This document shows, in pieces, positions 7,793 through 16,692 of a stretch of DNA of 24,403 nucleotides. A program made the position numbers and the translations under genes. How positions within the stretch are numbered: the first letter of the stretch is position 1; every line of letters starts with the position of its first letter. Source of the DNA: Anaerolineae bacterium (GTDB taxonomy: Bacteria > Chloroflexota > Anaerolineae > Promineifilales > Promineifilaceae). The notes under the pieces are model-generated. The model saw only the letters and a program-made list of their open reading frames with translations. It searched no databases and was not told where the DNA came from. The stretch is from positions 1 through 24,403 of the forward strand of contig JANQGC010000092.1 in assembly GCA_028277515.1 (NCBI GenBank). Direction: 5' to 3'.

Positions 7793-10700
7793 TCAACGGC
7801 CGATCAAAGGCACACGATCATCAGCGAAAGGTACGGCCGTCTCTTCATCCACGGCCGTTAAGCGCAGCAAATTGCCCCCTTCCAGGCGATAAAACCCGAC
7901 ACCTAACTCGAACGTACCAGGCAGGTCCTGCTCTAATTCAAAAACAATGGGATCGGCCACCACTTCATCAACGAGCCATTGGCTGGTCGGATAGGAGTTA
8001 TACTGCGGGAAACTATCGACCTGGGCTAAAATTTCACCCGTTTCCGCATCGAACAGGTGCACAAAGCGCGTGTAATCTTCCTGCCCATCGCTCAGTGCCC
8101 GCCAGTAAAGGGTCAATTCAAGGCTATTGGCTGATTCTCGCAAATCGTAACCCTCTAACTTTATGGAATCGCCAAAAACCGCCTGGGTTGCGGTAAGATC
8201 CGTGGGCAGCGTGCTTGTTGGTTCATGCGCTTGAAAAGCCAACTTCCCATCCTGCACCCGGGCCTGCGCCAGCCGGCGGGCGAGGACTGTATCTCCCGTA
8301 GCCAGATCATATAAATTGGCCACTAAGGCCAAAACTTCCCCCTCCGGCATTTCATCCGGCAAACCCAAAGACAGCCAGTCATTAACCACTTGTCCAACAG
8401 GCCACATGCTGCTGGGCAAAAAACCGTAACCAGGCTGGGCATCCATCTGCGCCAGCCAGTTGCCTTCCTGATCGATCAGGCGCAATGAGGCATTATAATT
8501 TTGACTTATTGGCCGGCCTGTTTGCCAACCAAGCTGCACATCCAGTGTCTCCGGACCAGGCTGAATGATATTCAGAGCCTGCACATCTAAATCGCCGGGT
8601 TGCTCAAGAGCGGCATTCATCCCCTCAATGAGCAGCGGCCGTAAATAAAGATCCCCGCGCCTCTTTCCCGAAGCGGTGAGCGGCTGCCCATCCGGCATGG
8701 TGATCTTGGGAATGGCCAGACCCTGGGGCACATGGGGCGGCAAGATTAATTCAAAGCGGGTCGTTTCACCGGAGATTTGCTTCGTTTCAGCAGCGAAGTC
8801 AGGAGGCTGCGGGTCAAACCTGGGCCAGGCATCCGCCGGCGTGGCCAGGGAAACCGTCACCTCCTGGCCGGCCGCGCCGGAAAAAATAAGCGTGATGTTG
8901 AGGCTTTCACCGGAAAGTACACGTTCACGATCATAATCATATCCCTCTAAGACCAACCCATTTTCAAATGACACCCCCGAAACATCATGATGCAGATAAC
9001 CCATTTGAGCGAAATCCCAGGTTAAATCCTGCGCGCTGCCTGTCTTCTGCGGCCAAAAGCGGAAAATCAGCAGAAAGGCAAGCAGCAAAACGGCCGTTAG
9101 CCAAAAGGTCCGTCCCAATTGAGGGCGTCTAGCTGCTCTCAATAGCAAGAAAAGAAGCAAAACCAGGGCAGCAAGAGAAATCAGTTCGGCGGTCCGGCGT
9201 ACGGGTGTGCGCGTTAGGCGTAAGGTAACCAGGTGTTCCCCCGCGGGAAGTTCTAAGGTCATCAATCCGGAGCCGGCCGCGGGCACGATCTCGGCTGCTT
9301 CCTGGTTGATTTCGGCGGCCCATCCCGGCCATTGCAAGGTTGGAAACATGATGGTCGCCCCATTGCCGCCCGTGGTGATCAGCCACTGCTGTTGGGCGGT
9401 CTTCTTTTGGATCAACCGCACGGCTGACAATTCACCGGATAATGCGCGAGGCTGATTGCTTTCAACCTGGTTCAGCCAGGAGCTGTTATAGGCCCTTGGT
9501 TGAACAGTGGGCGGCAAATATTCAGCGCTGACCGTGCTGCCAATATTGCCCGTGAACCATTCATACCAGGCCAGGTGTTCCGCGCTGATATCCTGGTCGG
9601 TTAAAATTAAGTGGTCCGTGCGCAGCCCCAAAAAGGCGGCAGCGATAAGCAAAAAAGCTGCCAGGGGAACCCATAAGCGGTGCCAGGGTATGAGGCCAAG
9701 CGCACCGGTAGCCAGCGCGGCAAAAAAAGCCTGTACCGAAAGAAAGCGCCAGGGGAACTGGGTAAAGGGCAGCAAGGGCAGGCTATCCCACAACAATCGC
9801 GACAAGGGCATGATCATCAACGTAGAGACCAGCAGAGAGAGAATAATGAAGGCGGCAATGACCGGGGCCACCAATCGTTTGCCCAGGGTTGCATACAACA
9901 AGGCAGCAGTTCCCATTAAAGCGGCAAGCCCTTGCACCAGGCCCATTCGGAAGGCATTGTCGCCGGCAACAGCATAATCGAAAATCAGAGACGGCTGGAT
10001 CAATTCGACGCCGCGAAAATGGTTGCTGTAATGGAAATAGCCCGCCGTGACCGGTTCAAGTTGGGCCAGATCTTGTTCGGCGAGAGCGGGGATGAAAAAC
10101 CAGGCAGACAGTCCCAAGGCCAGCAAAAGCGCGACGGCCGTCCACCACATTGGCCTGGCCTTTCCTCCAGCACGCGGCGCGGCATCAGATCGCGAATGTA
10201 CCTTCGGCCACAGCCGGCGCAGTATAATAAATAAGAGCAAGAACGGCGTAAAAATGAGGGCAGAAATATTGTGGCTGAGGATTAAAGCGGCATAAGTCAG
10301 AGCCAGGCCTGTAACCGCCCCGTAAGGAAAGCGGGAACCCCTGTGCTCAAACAGATGTTCCGCCGCCAAAAGTACCCACGGATACCAGGCCATCGCCCAA
10401 AATTCAGCCAGGGAGTCGCCGCGGACATAAATGTTAACCATATGAAAGGGGGCAACGGTGTAGGCAATTGAGGCTAAAAACGCGGGTAAGGGGCCGCCCA
10501 ACAAGCGGCGCGCCAGTAAGAACATGCCCCAGGCTGCCACCAAAAACCCGGCCAACTGAGCCAGTTCAATGGAGCGCACAATTGAAAAGCCTAAAAAACG
10601 AAAAAGAGCGGCAATATAAATGGAGAGCGGGGCGTAAAAATTGTAAAAAGGATAACCGAAACCATAATAGGCATCGGGCATCCAACGCACAGGGAAATGG

Positions 10701-10879
10701 CCATCCCTGAGGGCGGTTTCCAACTGCTGCAAGCGTTGCAGGAGAAACGGACTATCTCCCCCGCCACGCGTATTCAATAAACCGGGCTGCCCAATCAACG
10801 GCCATGCCGCCAGGAAGGCGATGATTAAGGCTAGAAGAAGTAACGCTGTTGACTGCGATACCGGCGGTTTGCGAACCAT
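7793..10879 (-). CDS. Large PTPS-related GT-C-like membrane protein
   Basis: 1028 residues from ATG 10879, chosen because GAGGTGG lies just upstream; an ATG at 10906 has no ribosome site. The N-terminal half has about 11-12 membrane helices. After helix 1 an extracytoplasmic loop holds GGGDSPF and the RWMPDAYYGFGYPFYNFYAP motif (about 65-86), typical of the 6-pyruvoyl-tetrahydropterin synthase-related membrane family (PF10131-like), whose fold resembles GT-C glycosyltransferases. The biochemical role of that family is not established. The C-terminal half is soluble and outside, with a last TM pair near 560-610 and then beta-sandwich modules. Two of these (about 750-870 and 898-1015) resemble each other and the C-terminal module of the GT39 gene in this operon. 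Last gene of the four-gene operon, 61 bp after the preceding stop. Confidence 0.8.
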   Translation of the reverse strand: MVRKPPVSQSTALLLLALIIAFLAAWPLIGQPGLLNTRGGGDSPFLLQRLQQLETALRDGHFPVRWMPDAYYGFGYPFYNFYAPLSIYIAALFRFLGFSIVRSIELAQLAGFLVAAWGMFLLARRLLGGPLPAFLASIAYTVAPFHMVNIYVRGDSLAEFWAMAWYPWVLLAAEHLFEHRGSRFPYGAVTGLALTYAALILSHNISALIFTPFLLLFIILRRLWPKVHSRSDAAPRAGGKARPMWWTAVALLLALGLSAWFFIPALAEQDLAQLEPVTAGYFHYSNHFRGVELIQPSLIFDYAVAGDNAFRMGLVQGLAALMGTAALLYATLGKRLVAPVIAAFIILSLLVSTLMIMPLSRLLWDSLPLLPFTQFPWRFLSVQAFFAALATGALGLIPWHRLWVPLAAFLLIAAAFLGLRTDHLILTDQDISAEHLAWYEWFTGNIGSTVSAEYLPPTVQPRAYNSSWLNQVESNQPRALSGELSAVRLIQKKTAQQQWLITTGGNGATIMFPTLQWPGWAAEINQEAAEIVPAAGSGLMTLELPAGEHLVTLRLTRTPVRRTAELISLAALVLLLFLLLRAARRPQLGRTFWLTAVLLLAFLLIFRFWPQKTGSAQDLTWDFAQMGYLHHDVSGVSFENGLVLEGYDYDRERVLSGESLNITLIFSGAAGQEVTVSLATPADAWPRFDPQPPDFAAETKQISGETTRFELILPPHVPQGLAIPKITMPDGQPLTASGKRRGDLYLRPLLIEGMNAALEQPGDLDVQALNIIQPGPETLDVQLGWQTGRPISQNYNASLRLIDQEGNWLAQMDAQPGYGFLPSSMWPVGQVVNDWLSLGLPDEMPEGEVLALVANLYDLATGDTVLARRLAQARVQDGKLAFQAHEPTSTLPTDLTATQAVFGDSIKLEGYDLRESANSLELTLYWRALSDGQEDYTRFVHLFDAETGEILAQVDSFPQYNSYPTSQWLVDEVVADPIVFELEQDLPGTFELGVGFYRLEGGNLLRLTAVDEETAVPFADDRVPLIGR

Positions 10880-10940
10880 CCGTCCACCTCGCCCGATGGT
10901 GCTCATCAGCAGTTAAAAATGGCCGGAAACGACCTCTCGA

Positions 10941-12629
10941 TTAACGTCGTAAAAAGAAAAACAGCAGGATACCTAATCCGACAACGGCCAATACAATGAC
11001 AGTCAGGCCACCTATGGCCAAGGGGTTAAGGCCCCCTTCACCTTCCTGGGCGGCCGGCTCAGAACTGTTTTCGCCATCACCCGTATCTACCCCCGTATCG
11101 GACCCGCTGCTGTTTATATCCAGGCGGCTGCCAAATTCAACGGCGACTGTTTTGCCCTCGGTGAGGGAGACCATAGCATTGTCGGCCGTCGTTAAGACAA
11201 CGCGATTAGGCACCTCCTGCGCAACCTGGTACGCTCCAGGCTGTAAACTATCCAGACAATATGGCGTCGCTGATCCTTCGGAGACGGTCTCTTCGGCAAA
11301 GCCGCCATCGCCACTGACAGACAAGATCACACCGGCCATGTATCCTTCATTTCCATCTCGTTCACCATTGCTGTTTTCATCATGGAAAGCATTGACACAA
11401 ATCATCCCGCCGGACGAAGGTATCATGGGCTGCTCAACGATTTCTGTTTCTGATCCGCCGCCTTGGGCAATAGCCTCTGACCCGCTGGGAGCCGTGGCCA
11501 CTGCTTCGCCGGAACGCGAGCGGCTGCCAAAGGTCACGGCCGTGGTTGATCCGGCAATGGCTTCCACGGTGGTGTTGGCGGCCGTCGTCATCTGCAGATT
11601 GCCCGGAACCTGTTGGGCAACCTGGTAGATGCCCGGTTCAAGCCCCTCGATACAGCGTGGTGTTTCCGCACCTTCAGAAATAAAACGGACAGCCTCACCA
11701 TTTGAACCGGCCACAACAATGGTCACGCCGGGCATAAAACCTTCATTGCCATCCCGTTGGCCATTGCCGTTCACATCATCAAAGGCATTCACACAAATCG
11801 TCCCGCCGGCTGACACGTCGGCCGGGGGTGATACCTCAACCTCAGATTGTGGCTCTTCAGTAGGGGGTGCTTCTGCAGTTGGCTCCGGCAAAGATGTAGA
11901 TGTCGGTTGGGGTACGGCCGTGGCCTCCGGCTGCGGTGCCGGGGTATTGGTCGGTGGTGGTGGCGGAGAGACGGACACCAACTGCGCATTGTCAAACCAG
12001 ACATCCATATATTTACGACACTGGTTGACCCCTGGTATTCCAAAGTTAGCCGAGGTAAAAACCGTCATTTTATCGCCCGCGGCCGTCGCTTCAACAGTAA
12101 AAGATTGCCAGGTATCATGGGGTGATCCCGTGCCGCCCCACACGACATCTCCATCGTGCCAGACGCCACTGCCATTGGGATCGATGCCCACCTGCACATT
12201 CATATTAATGCCAGATTCAGATGGCTGGGGATAATCGTCATTGGTTGCCCGCCCACGGGTAAAAACGGTGAATTGATAAGTCTCGCCAGGGGTAACGTCC
12301 ACTGTTTGAAATACGCCACCGTGCCAGGTATCCCACGTATTGCCCACCTTTTGCGAGGTAACGCCGTCAGCTACCAGGTCGCCGTTGGTTTCAATGAGCC
12401 ACTTCGGCCGAAAATGATAGCCGGACTCACAACTATCTCCTTTGGGAGTCTCCTGATGCCAGCGGTTCCAGCCCTGCGCCGTGCCATCGGTGTAAGGCTG
12501 CTCAAAGCTGGGATTATTGAGCAAATTAGTTCCTTGCTGGAGGGGAGCGGCGGCGGCTTCCTCATTATGGCCAGGCAGAAAAACCAGGGCCAATAACATG
12601 AATATAATCGCAAAATATCCTTTCTTCAT
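10941..12629 (-). CDS. Surface protein: jelly-roll domain, two SdrD-B repeats, C-terminal anchor
   Basis: 562 residues. Signal peptide about 1-28. Residues ~35-222 start with LLNNPSFEQPY and form a carbohydrate-binding-module-like jelly roll (family 4/9 style, as in many secreted proteins). A Pro/Thr/Glu-rich linker follows (about 226-268). Two SdrD-B-type beta-domains start at ~271 and ~405, each opening with GG-ICVNAF and an EF-hand-like loop (DDVNGNGQRDGNE and HDENSNGERDGNE) likely to bind calcium. An acidic Ser/Gly linker leads to a membrane helix (~538-558) ending in two Arg. There is no LPXTG or PEP-CTERM motif, so it is probably held by the helix. Start supported by GAGCGAGG 3-9 nt upstream; 9 nt after the LysM gene, so translationally linked. 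Confidence 0.85.
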   Translation of the reverse strand: MKKGYFAIIFMLLALVFLPGHNEEAAAAPLQQGTNLLNNPSFEQPYTDGTAQGWNRWHQETPKGDSCESGYHFRPKWLIETNGDLVADGVTSQKVGNTWDTWHGGVFQTVDVTPGETYQFTVFTRGRATNDDYPQPSESGINMNVQVGIDPNGSGVWHDGDVVWGGTGSPHDTWQSFTVEATAAGDKMTVFTSANFGIPGVNQCRKYMDVWFDNAQLVSVSPPPPPTNTPAPQPEATAVPQPTSTSLPEPTAEAPPTEEPQSEVEVSPPADVSAGGTICVNAFDDVNGNGQRDGNEGFMPGVTIVVAGSNGEAVRFISEGAETPRCIEGLEPGIYQVAQQVPGNLQMTTAANTTVEAIAGSTTAVTFGSRSRSGEAVATAPSGSEAIAQGGGSETEIVEQPMIPSSGGMICVNAFHDENSNGERDGNEGYMAGVILSVSGDGGFAEETVSEGSATPYCLDSLQPGAYQVAQEVPNRVVLTTADNAMVSLTEGKTVAVEFGSRLDINSSGSDTGVDTGDGENSSEPAAQEGEGGLNPLAIGGLTVIVLAVVGLGILLFFFLRR

Positions 12630-12638
12630 TTTCCTCGC

Positions 12639-13538
12639 TCAACTTTTCTCATTTCGACCGTAAGCAAACCAAAAGACTAACACACCCACACCCAACATCA
12701 AAGCAATAAGCCCAATGCCTAACAGAATAATAATGAGCGTTCGCGTATTGATCCCGTATGCGACTTCCCCTTGGGGGACCTGCGGCGAGACTTCCGGCGT
12801 TCCAGCGATGCGTGTGGCGAATTGGGCTTCCTGGTCGGGTGTGGGTTGGCCTGGGGAATCGCTCTGCCGGTAGCTGCCGAAGGTGAGGTTCAATTCATTG
12901 CCATCGATCAATGTTAAAGCCCAATCCCCATCAGTGGTTAATATCTCGTCGGGAGCAATAGATCGGGTTATATGATAATTGCCCGGCTCTAAATTTTCCA
13001 GGCAGTGCGGCTCCGATTGGCCATCTGAAATATAGTTGCTAATAACGGTTTGATCGTTAAATATTGTGAAGGCCACCTCCGGGCGCAGCGGCTCACCGGG
13101 ATCGAAAATACCATCCTGGTTAATATCCTCAAAAGCCGTCAAGCAAATGGCCGTATCGGCCGGAACCGGGCTGGGAGTGAAGGTGGGCGGCGGCAGGGTC
13201 GGTGTTGGGATATTAGATGTGGGTGTGGGTGGAGGCTCGCCACGGCCGATCAGCAGCAAATCTCCCGGCTGGACCACTGTATTCTCTGCAATTTCATTAA
13301 GCTCTAGCAGCTCATCCAATGACAACCCGGCGCGCGCGGCGATAGCCCACAATGAATCATTCGGTTGCACAACCACATAGATATTGCCATCGGCATCCGG
13401 CGTGCTCGTTGGCGAGTCCTGCGCCGCGACCGGTTGATTGAAGCCGGCCGCACATAAGAACATGACTAGTACCAGCAGCACAATCTGCCCGATGATGATT
13501 CGCCGGTCTTTATTTAGCCTCAGATTTTCCTTCGGCAT
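12639..13538 (-). CDS. LysM and SdrD-B-like membrane-anchored surface protein
   Basis: 299 residues. An N-terminal signal/anchor helix spans about 14-38 (ending PVAAQ). A LysM domain follows at about 53-97 (YVVVQPNDSLWAIA ... VQPGDLLLIG), a fold that binds peptidoglycan or related glycans. A Pro/Thr linker (101-126) leads to one SdrD-B-like beta-domain (about 129-228, with ICLTAFEDINQDGIFDPGE as a calcium-type loop), a second linker, and a C-terminal membrane helix (~267-292) with a short charged tail. Starts 6 nt after the GT39 stop; its Shine-Dalgarno GGAAAGG lies in the last codons of that gene, which implies coupling. Same overall plan as the next gene, with LysM replacing the jelly roll. 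Confidence 0.87.
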   Translation of the reverse strand: MPKENLRLNKDRRIIIGQIVLLVLVMFLCAAGFNQPVAAQDSPTSTPDADGNIYVVVQPNDSLWAIAARAGLSLDELLELNEIAENTVVQPGDLLLIGRGEPPPTPTSNIPTPTLPPPTFTPSPVPADTAICLTAFEDINQDGIFDPGEPLRPEVAFTIFNDQTVISNYISDGQSEPHCLENLEPGNYHITRSIAPDEILTTDGDWALTLIDGNELNLTFGSYRQSDSPGQPTPDQEAQFATRIAGTPEVSPQVPQGEVAYGINTRTLIIILLGIGLIALMLGVGVLVFWFAYGRNEKS

Positions 13539-13544
13539 TCAGAT

Positions 13545-15512
13545 TTACCTTTCCTCAGCCTTCCCTATCTCCCAGGTCGTTCCTGCGGGCGGACCACCAT
13601 CCGCGGCCTGGACAGGCAGACGCCGGCCATCCGGCGTGCCGTATAGCCCTAACAGGATCGCGTGCCGCTCAGGATCATATGTTTCCGGTAAAGGCACCAC
13701 GTACCGCTCCTGAATAAGCTGATCGGGCTGCCACCAACCGGCCGGCCACCATCCCTGTGCAATCGGTCTATCAACCTGGCTTATTAGCATATCCTGATCG
13801 CGCACATGGATAAACCCTGTCAAATCATCTTCTAAAGTTTTGTTCGCTTGCCAGTATACAACGACTTGAAGACGGTCATCCGCCATTTGCACCACGTCTG
13901 CTCTGTATAAGGTCAATTGATCGCCGAAAATCGCGACGGGTGAAGTTTTGATGTCGACCGGTTCACTACTGTAACGCACAAATAAGGTATAAGGCGGAAT
14001 ATCGCCTTCTTCTAACACCACGTCACCGCTTTCGATCTTCACCATCGGGCTGTCGGCAAAGCGACCAGGGATGTAGTCCAGCCCTTCATATGGCCAGGCA
14101 TAGAGAGCGGTCATTTGCGGCAGCGATATGGGCAGATCGTCCGGGTCAGAGAAAAAGTATAATTGCTCATCTTGCTCAACCAGGAAAGAAAGCGAAGGCC
14201 AATCAGACCAAAGACGTCGATCGAGAAAAACGGCCGTCTGCAACCCCTCATCATTCACCTGCTGCGCCAGCCGGGCCGCAGGCCCTTCAAAGGCCTGGTC
14301 AACATCCGGATTCCGTCCATAATGAGCGTAGTCTCGCCAGGTAAGCCACAAACTACCTAAAATCAAAGCAGTTACCAGCAAAACAGCGCCCGGTTTAGGC
14401 AGCCGTCGCCAGGTCAAAATTCTTTCCAAGCCCAGCGCAGGGATGAACAGGATAACCGGCAATATACCGGCCGCGCGCAGAAAATGGGGAGCATCTTCGG
14501 CTAAAATCGTGGGGCCAAGCATGACCGCTGTCCACAACATGACTGTCATGGAAGCCGGGCGTCGCCAATGTCGTAGGCACCATACAAGGCCAATCAGAAA
14601 TGGAACCAGCATGAGCCAATCAAACACAGACCGGCCGGCCGGGTTATGGCGTAGAATGTTATCTCCCTGCCCGAAAAACATGCCGGTGGCCGCCCCAATT
14701 TGGCGCAATAATGTGCCCCAAAAATCACCACCATTCACATTGGGATGAAAGATGGATACCTGTCCAGTTCTTCCTAAAACCAGGTCCGGGCTGGAGATGA
14801 AGACCGTCAGTAAGGGCAGCAGGGTTACCAGCAGCCCACCACCAAACCAGGCTGCTCCCGGCCACAAACGGCTTCCCCGTCCGGCCAACAGCAGATAACC
14901 AGCCAGCAAGATCAACAGGATTGGCGTAAAGCGAACCGCCAGGTAGGAATAAAAGCTCAGGCCATATACGATACCCGCCGCCAACCAAAGCCATTTTTTC
15001 TGACGCCGGTAGGCCAGCGTGCCCAGCCAAAAGGTCATCGCCAATAGCGGAGCCAGTAAGATAACACGCAGACCAATACGGCTGAGATGAACAGGCCAGA
15101 GAGTGATCGCCCACAACCAGGCCGCGATGACGCCTACGCGCCAACCAAACCAGCTTTTGGCCAACAGATAAACGGGCACGGTTGTTAAAGAGCCAACCAG
15201 GGCAGCAGCCAGGCGAACGCTCACGGCCGTTTGGCCAAAAAGAGCGATCACAGCCGCCGATAAATAAATATAAAGCGGTTCCCGCCCATTATTGGCCGGA
15301 AAGAAGAGCGCATGATCGCCCCCTAAGACTTTTAGCGCATCCAGGCCATTAAACGCCTCATCACGGTATAATCCTGGCGGCCGTTCGCCCAGATCATATA
15401 GACGTAGAAAGAGGGCCACAATCAGGGCTAATAGCAACAAAGCCCACTCCATATGGGAGGGGCTTAGAATAACGTACCAACCGTCTTTAACTCGCTTGTC
15501 CAATGTTGTCAA
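13545..15512 (-). CDS. GT39/ArnT-type membrane glycosyltransferase
   Basis: 655 residues. An N-terminal cytoplasmic stretch is followed by about 10-11 membrane helices up to ~390. The first outside loop has GLYRDEAFNG with Asp51-Glu52, the acidic pair expected for GT-C enzymes of the GT39/GT83 (PMT/ArnT) type, and then GREPLYIYL. These enzymes use polyprenyl-phosphate sugars and act on the outer face of the membrane; the acceptor here is unknown. The C-terminal region (~420-655) is extracytoplasmic, and its last part (~525-640, from AIFGDQLTLY) is a beta-sandwich resembling modules of the protein encoded at 7793-10879. First gene of the operon. TTG start at 15512 lies only ~3 nt after the predicted transcription start; ATG at 15452 (residue 21) is an alternative. 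Confidence 0.83.
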   Translation of the reverse strand: MTTLDKRVKDGWYVILSPSHMEWALLLLALIVALFLRLYDLGERPPGLYRDEAFNGLDALKVLGGDHALFFPANNGREPLYIYLSAAVIALFGQTAVSVRLAAALVGSLTTVPVYLLAKSWFGWRVGVIAAWLWAITLWPVHLSRIGLRVILLAPLLAMTFWLGTLAYRRQKKWLWLAAGIVYGLSFYSYLAVRFTPILLILLAGYLLLAGRGSRLWPGAAWFGGGLLVTLLPLLTVFISSPDLVLGRTGQVSIFHPNVNGGDFWGTLLRQIGAATGMFFGQGDNILRHNPAGRSVFDWLMLVPFLIGLVWCLRHWRRPASMTVMLWTAVMLGPTILAEDAPHFLRAAGILPVILFIPALGLERILTWRRLPKPGAVLLVTALILGSLWLTWRDYAHYGRNPDVDQAFEGPAARLAQQVNDEGLQTAVFLDRRLWSDWPSLSFLVEQDEQLYFFSDPDDLPISLPQMTALYAWPYEGLDYIPGRFADSPMVKIESGDVVLEEGDIPPYTLFVRYSSEPVDIKTSPVAIFGDQLTLYRADVVQMADDRLQVVVYWQANKTLEDDLTGFIHVRDQDMLISQVDRPIAQGWWPAGWWQPDQLIQERYVVPLPETYDPERHAILLGLYGTPDGRRLPVQAADGGPPAGTTWEIGKAEER

Positions 15513-15534
15513 AGCGAAGCAAGTATAGCAAAAT
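15506..15534 (+). promoter_or_regulatory. Weak candidate promoter for the GT4 gene
   Basis: TTGTCA (15506-15511), 17 bp spacer, CAAAAT (15529-15534; 4 of 6). It overlaps the oppositely directed promoter at 15522-15549, so the two would compete. Confidence 0.3.
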
Positions 15535-15549
15535 AGCCCTTTTGGTCAA
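15522..15549 (-). promoter_or_regulatory. Promoter of the envelope operon
   Basis: On the minus strand TTGACC (+ strand 15544-15549) and TATACT (+ strand 15522-15527) are 16 bp apart, each 5 of 6 to consensus. The predicted start is about 3 nt before the TTG at 15512, so the transcript would be nearly leaderless if that codon is used. Confidence 0.65.
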
Positions 15550-15568
15550 TAAGCACTCAATATCAATC

Positions 15569-16672
15569 ATGCGCGTTTTAATGCTCTCCAAAGCCTGCCT
15601 GTCGGCGACATACCAATCAAAATTAGAGGCAATCGCTCAATTTGATGACGTCGAATTAACGGTTATCGTCCCCCCATCCTGGAATGATCCCGCCGGGCCT
15701 GTGCTTTTGGAAAGGGAGCACACGGAAGGTTATCGACTCCTGGTCGATCCCATCCGCTTCAACGGCGATTTTCATCTGCACCATTATCCTAAGCTCAAAC
15801 AGCGAATCAATGAATTTCAACCGGATATCGTGCATATTGATGAAGAACCGTATAACCTGGCAACATGGCTGGCCTGGCGCAGCGCGCGCGCAGTTGGAGC
15901 CAAAAGTCTCTTTTTTACCTGGCAAAACATTTATCGCCGCTACCCATTCCCTTTTCGCAAGATGGAATCGCAGGTGCTGGCCGGGGTTGACTTTGCACTT
16001 ATGGGCAACCAGGAGGCGGTGCAGGTTTTTCAACGCAAAGGATATGAAGGTCCGTTTAAGGTTATTCCTCAATTTGGAGTGGACCCAAATCGCTTTCACC
16101 CATCCCCAAATCGCGCCGGCGGAGGTGGTTTTGTCATCGGTTCGGCTAACCGGCGGTTGGTCCCGGAAAAGGGCGTGGACTTATTGCTGCACGCAGCAGC
16201 CAGGCTGCCCGGCATCTGGCGCGTTCTCATCGTAGGTGAGGGTCCTGAACGACCAAACTTACAGAGATTAACCGTCGACCTGCACATCGACGACCGCGTT
16301 CATTTTGAAAAAACCATTCCTTCCGCGCAAATGCCGGCCTTTTTGCAACAGTTAGATGTCCTTGTCCTTTCTTCCCGCACATTGCCCAACTGGAAAGAAC
16401 AATTCGGCCGCGTCTTAATAGAAGCAATGGCCTGCCAGATACCGATCATTGGTTCTGATTCCGGTGAAATCCCCAACGTGATCGGGGATGCCGGCCTGAT
16501 CTTTGCCGAAGAGGATGTCGCCGGATTGTATAAACATTTGTTAAAATTAATGCAATCAGAAGAGGAGCGCCAAAGATTCGGGCAGGCGGGCCGCCGGCGT
16601 GTCATAGAAAAGTATACCCAGGATCAAATTGCGGCCCGGACTGTGGCCGTTTACCGGGAAATGATGGCCTAA
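15569..16672 (+). CDS. GT4-family glycosyltransferase
   Basis: 367 residues from ATG 15569, chosen because MRVLMLSKA is the usual start of this group; a longer frame from 15503 would add 22 non-homologous residues and overlap the divergent gene. GT-B fold: N-domain with HIDEEPYNLA, hinge near NRFHPS, C-domain with VIGSANRRLVPEKGVDLLL, the VGEGP loop, and EQFGRVLIEAMACQIPIIGS, which holds the E-x7-E motif for nucleotide-sugar binding, then SGEIPNVIG. A retaining, cytoplasmic, nucleotide-sugar-dependent enzyme; the sugar is unknown. Divergent from the GT39 operon, so a shared role in surface glycan assembly is plausible. Confidence 0.92.
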   Translation: MRVLMLSKACLSATYQSKLEAIAQFDDVELTVIVPPSWNDPAGPVLLEREHTEGYRLLVDPIRFNGDFHLHHYPKLKQRINEFQPDIVHIDEEPYNLATWLAWRSARAVGAKSLFFTWQNIYRRYPFPFRKMESQVLAGVDFALMGNQEAVQVFQRKGYEGPFKVIPQFGVDPNRFHPSPNRAGGGGFVIGSANRRLVPEKGVDLLLHAAARLPGIWRVLIVGEGPERPNLQRLTVDLHIDDRVHFEKTIPSAQMPAFLQQLDVLVLSSRTLPNWKEQFGRVLIEAMACQIPIIGSDSGEIPNVIGDAGLIFAEEDVAGLYKHLLKLMQSEEERQRFGQAGRRRVIEKYTQDQIAARTVAVYREMMA

Positions 16673-16692
16673 AATCTGCCTTCAAATTTTTA

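Noticed and set aside
9507..9977. 156-codon plus-strand frame opposite the PTPS-related gene
   Set aside because: Antisense to a well-supported membrane protein; Lys/Ala/Arg-rich composition typical of the complement of hydrophobic codons.
11629..12234. Long plus-strand frame opposite the jelly-roll/SdrD-B gene (and a similar one at 10996-11628)
   Set aside because: Shadows of a high-GC, Pro/Thr/Gly-rich minus-strand gene with clear domains and a ribosome site.
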